Source: an uncultured Bacteroidales bacterium (GTDB lineage Bacteria; Bacteroidota; Bacteroidia; Bacteroidales; Muribaculaceae). From it: a stretch of DNA of 50,173 nucleotides. Positions 49,266 through 50,173 of the stretch are shown in pieces. Each line of letters begins with the position of its first letter. Positions within the stretch are counted from its first letter, which is position 1. A program made the translations under genes and the position numbers. Below the pieces are notes generated by a model. The model was not told where the DNA came from, searched no databases, and was given only the letters and a program-made list of their open reading frames with translations. The stretch spans positions 1-50,173 of the forward strand of contig CAJLWO010000012.1 of assembly GCA_905210435.1 (NCBI GenBank), written 5' to 3'.

Positions 49266-49296
49266 CAAAATTACAATATAGGTTATCTGAATCAAA
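49266..49296 (-). promoter_or_regulatory. Consensus promoter of the serine recombinase
   Basis: On the minus strand TTTG (49296-49293), a 19 nt spacer and TAATTTTG (49273-49266) match the Bacteroidetes consensus, 44 nt before the ATG. Confidence 0.8.
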
Positions 49297-49357
49297 ATAT
49301 CTTTAGCTAGAAATAGTTAAGCCGAGCAGACACAAATGATATCTAAAGTTAATTTGC

Positions 49358-49365
49358 TATCTTTG
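49358..49365 (+). promoter_or_regulatory. Candidate -7 element for the XRE regulator
   Basis: TATCTTTG lies 17 nt before the ATG. The -33 region (AATG) is weak, as often in regulated promoters. It is divergent from the serine recombinase promoter, so one regulator could bind between them. Confidence 0.65.
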
Positions 49366-49382
49366 CAGTAAAATCAGACATT

Positions 49383-49712
49383 ATGAGCAAAGAATTAGCA
49401 AGCAGAGTTAAAGAGATATGTGCCGATAAAGGCATACAATTAAAGGAATTAGCGTCAATTATGGGAGTGAAGCCCGAATCCTTGTCACGGACATTAAACG
49501 GCAATCCTCAACTGTCGAGCCTTGAAAATATTGCCAAGGCTTTGAATGTGGGGGTAGCCGATTTATTTGCCGACAAGACCGATAACTGCGTCATATCGTC
49601 CTCGACTACCCCTAATTCGCTTACTTCTATCATTGTCTACAAAGACAAAACTTATATTGCCGATAACCTCAATGACCTATTAAGCCACGTCCGTATGATT
49701 TGTGGAGCGTGA
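49383..49712 (+). CDS. XRE-family HTH transcriptional regulator
   Basis: A 109-residue protein. An N-terminal Cro/C1-type HTH (residues about 5-62) reads RVKEICADKGIQLKELASIM, GVKPESLSRTLNGNPQLSSL and ENIAKALNVGVADLF. A short C-terminal region (SLTSIIVYKDKTYIADNLND) is seen in many Bacteroides XRE proteins. It probably controls the element genes, perhaps itself and the divergent recombinase. Its last 33 nt overlap the convergent zinc-ribbon gene. Confidence 0.88.
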   Translation: MSKELASRVKEICADKGIQLKELASIMGVKPESLSRTLNGNPQLSSLENIAKALNVGVADLFADKTDNCVISSSTTPNSLTSIIVYKDKTYIADNLNDLLSHVRMICGA

Positions 49713-50069
49713 GTTAGTCCGTTTAGCAAATTCAATCAGCATTTCGGCATCAATACAGTGCATTAACCACGTAGGAGCATAATCGATGCTTAACGGTGAA
49801 ATTCTGAAAGGGAAGACATATCGCTTGTCACAATCGCTACATACACAAGCGTTCACCAGTGGGAATCCGCTACATCTTTCTCTAATACTAATCTCTTTAC
49901 CGCAGATCGGGCATATCTTGTTGTTGCGCCCTCTTGAAGTCTGAGCAAGAGTTATTCTTTTGTTTCGTTCCTCTTCAAACCAATCATTTATTGGCTTAAA
50001 CTCATTTAATTCTTTCTGCATCTCTTCATTTGACTTTTGGGTAGTCACACCATTGTTTACATTTTTCAT
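49680..50069 (-). CDS. Zinc-ribbon-like protein of unknown function
   Basis: A 129-residue protein. Two CxxC pairs, NKICPICGKEI and CVCSDCDKRYVF, separated by ERCSGFPLVNACV, suggest a zinc ribbon in the middle; the N-terminal 50 residues are polar and helical, and the C-terminus ends ECAKRTN-like. Family not recognised. It is convergent with the XRE gene and overlaps it by 33 nt, so the two messages are antisense to each other at their 3' ends. Confidence 0.6.
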   Translation of the reverse strand: MKNVNNGVTTQKSNEEMQKELNEFKPINDWFEEERNKRITLAQTSRGRNNKICPICGKEISIRERCSGFPLVNACVCSDCDKRYVFPFRISPLSIDYAPTWLMHCIDAEMLIEFAKRTNSRSTNHTDVA

Positions 50070-50173
50070 CGTTTATAATTTTAATCCGTTAAAAAAATAC
50101 TTGTTTCTTTTGTATTGATAATTAGGGATATTCAGTAAATATCTAACCAACTATTTGTCAAAGTCGTAGATAT

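Larger units (their letters stand above)
46500..50173. mobile_element. One end of an integrated mobile element
   Basis: From here to the window end the base composition drops, codons are A/T-ending, and the genes are tyrosine integrase, HTH protein, serine recombinase, XRE regulator and a zinc-ribbon protein. No conjugation, phage or defence genes are visible in the part seen, so the element type is open. The left boundary is approximate. Confidence 0.75.

Noticed and set aside
1..50173. tRNA, rRNA and CRISPR loci
   Set aside because: All spacers were read for cloverleaf-like or rRNA-like sequence and for regular repeat-spacer arrays; none was found by eye.

Overview
The window reads as a chromosomal segment of a gut-type Bacteroidales bacterium, most likely a Muribaculaceae (S24-7) member. 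Seen directly: several Bacteroidetes-type promoters (TTTG, about 19-21 nt, TAnnTTTG), few Shine-Dalgarno sequences, exported proteins ending in Por/T9SS-like C-terminal tails, and families largely restricted to Bacteroidetes (DUF4199, DUF4491, DUF6452, DUF6048). The family-level placement is inference from gene style and repeats, not from a marker search.

Layout. 0.2-4.4 kb: a cytosolic FKBP, a six-hairpin glycoside hydrolase and a decayed alpha-amylase. 4.8-6.8 kb: rpsA (ribosomal protein S1) with a clear promoter, a structured leader and a terminator. 6.9-7.3 kb: a small exported-protein pseudogene. 7.9-11.6 kb: AspT antiporter plus aspartate 4-decarboxylase, a known proton-motive aspartate/alanine cycle. 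11.9-20.0 kb: three large minus-strand exported proteins (an unknown repeat protein, a subtilase, a leucine-rich-repeat protein). 20.5-25.7 kb: housekeeping genes ychF, glycyl-tRNA synthetase, lemA-like, an FKBP lipoprotein and class II fructose-bisphosphate aldolase. 25.8-28.4 kb: minus-strand radical SAM protein, aroC and ybaK. 28.8-32.5 kb: OmpA, an SDR-like protein without catalytic residues, a Gly/Asn/Pro-rich exported protein and a TSCPD protein. 32.6-37.5 kb: plus-strand run sufS, tilS, guanine-deaminase-like, glycosyltransferase and TrmH-type methyltransferase. 37.5-40.2 kb: DUF4491, muramidase and pepD on the minus strand. 40.3-46.4 kb: small membrane protein, OmpH-like lipoprotein, then an envelope run DUF4199, GT2, DUF6452, DUF6048, SDR and rpiB, followed by a DUF2795 gene. 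46.5 kb to the end: one end of an integrated mobile element, lower in GC, with tyrosine integrase, HTH protein, serine recombinase, XRE regulator and a zinc-ribbon protein.

The most unusual feature is the intergenic DNA. Six spacers between 20.3 and 38 kb carry short tandem arrays of exactly 9 bp period whose units keep a palindromic frame (GAGnnCTC or GTCnGAC) while the centre varies; three of them sit next to a second kind of array with 7 bp period. The radical SAM gene is bracketed symmetrically by both. There are also long imperfect palindromes: two copies of a TIR element with nested GGACGCAC hairpins, two copies of an element with a shared GTAGC core, a 119 bp GC-rich nested palindrome, and an 88 bp hairpin. 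No tRNA, rRNA or CRISPR array was seen.
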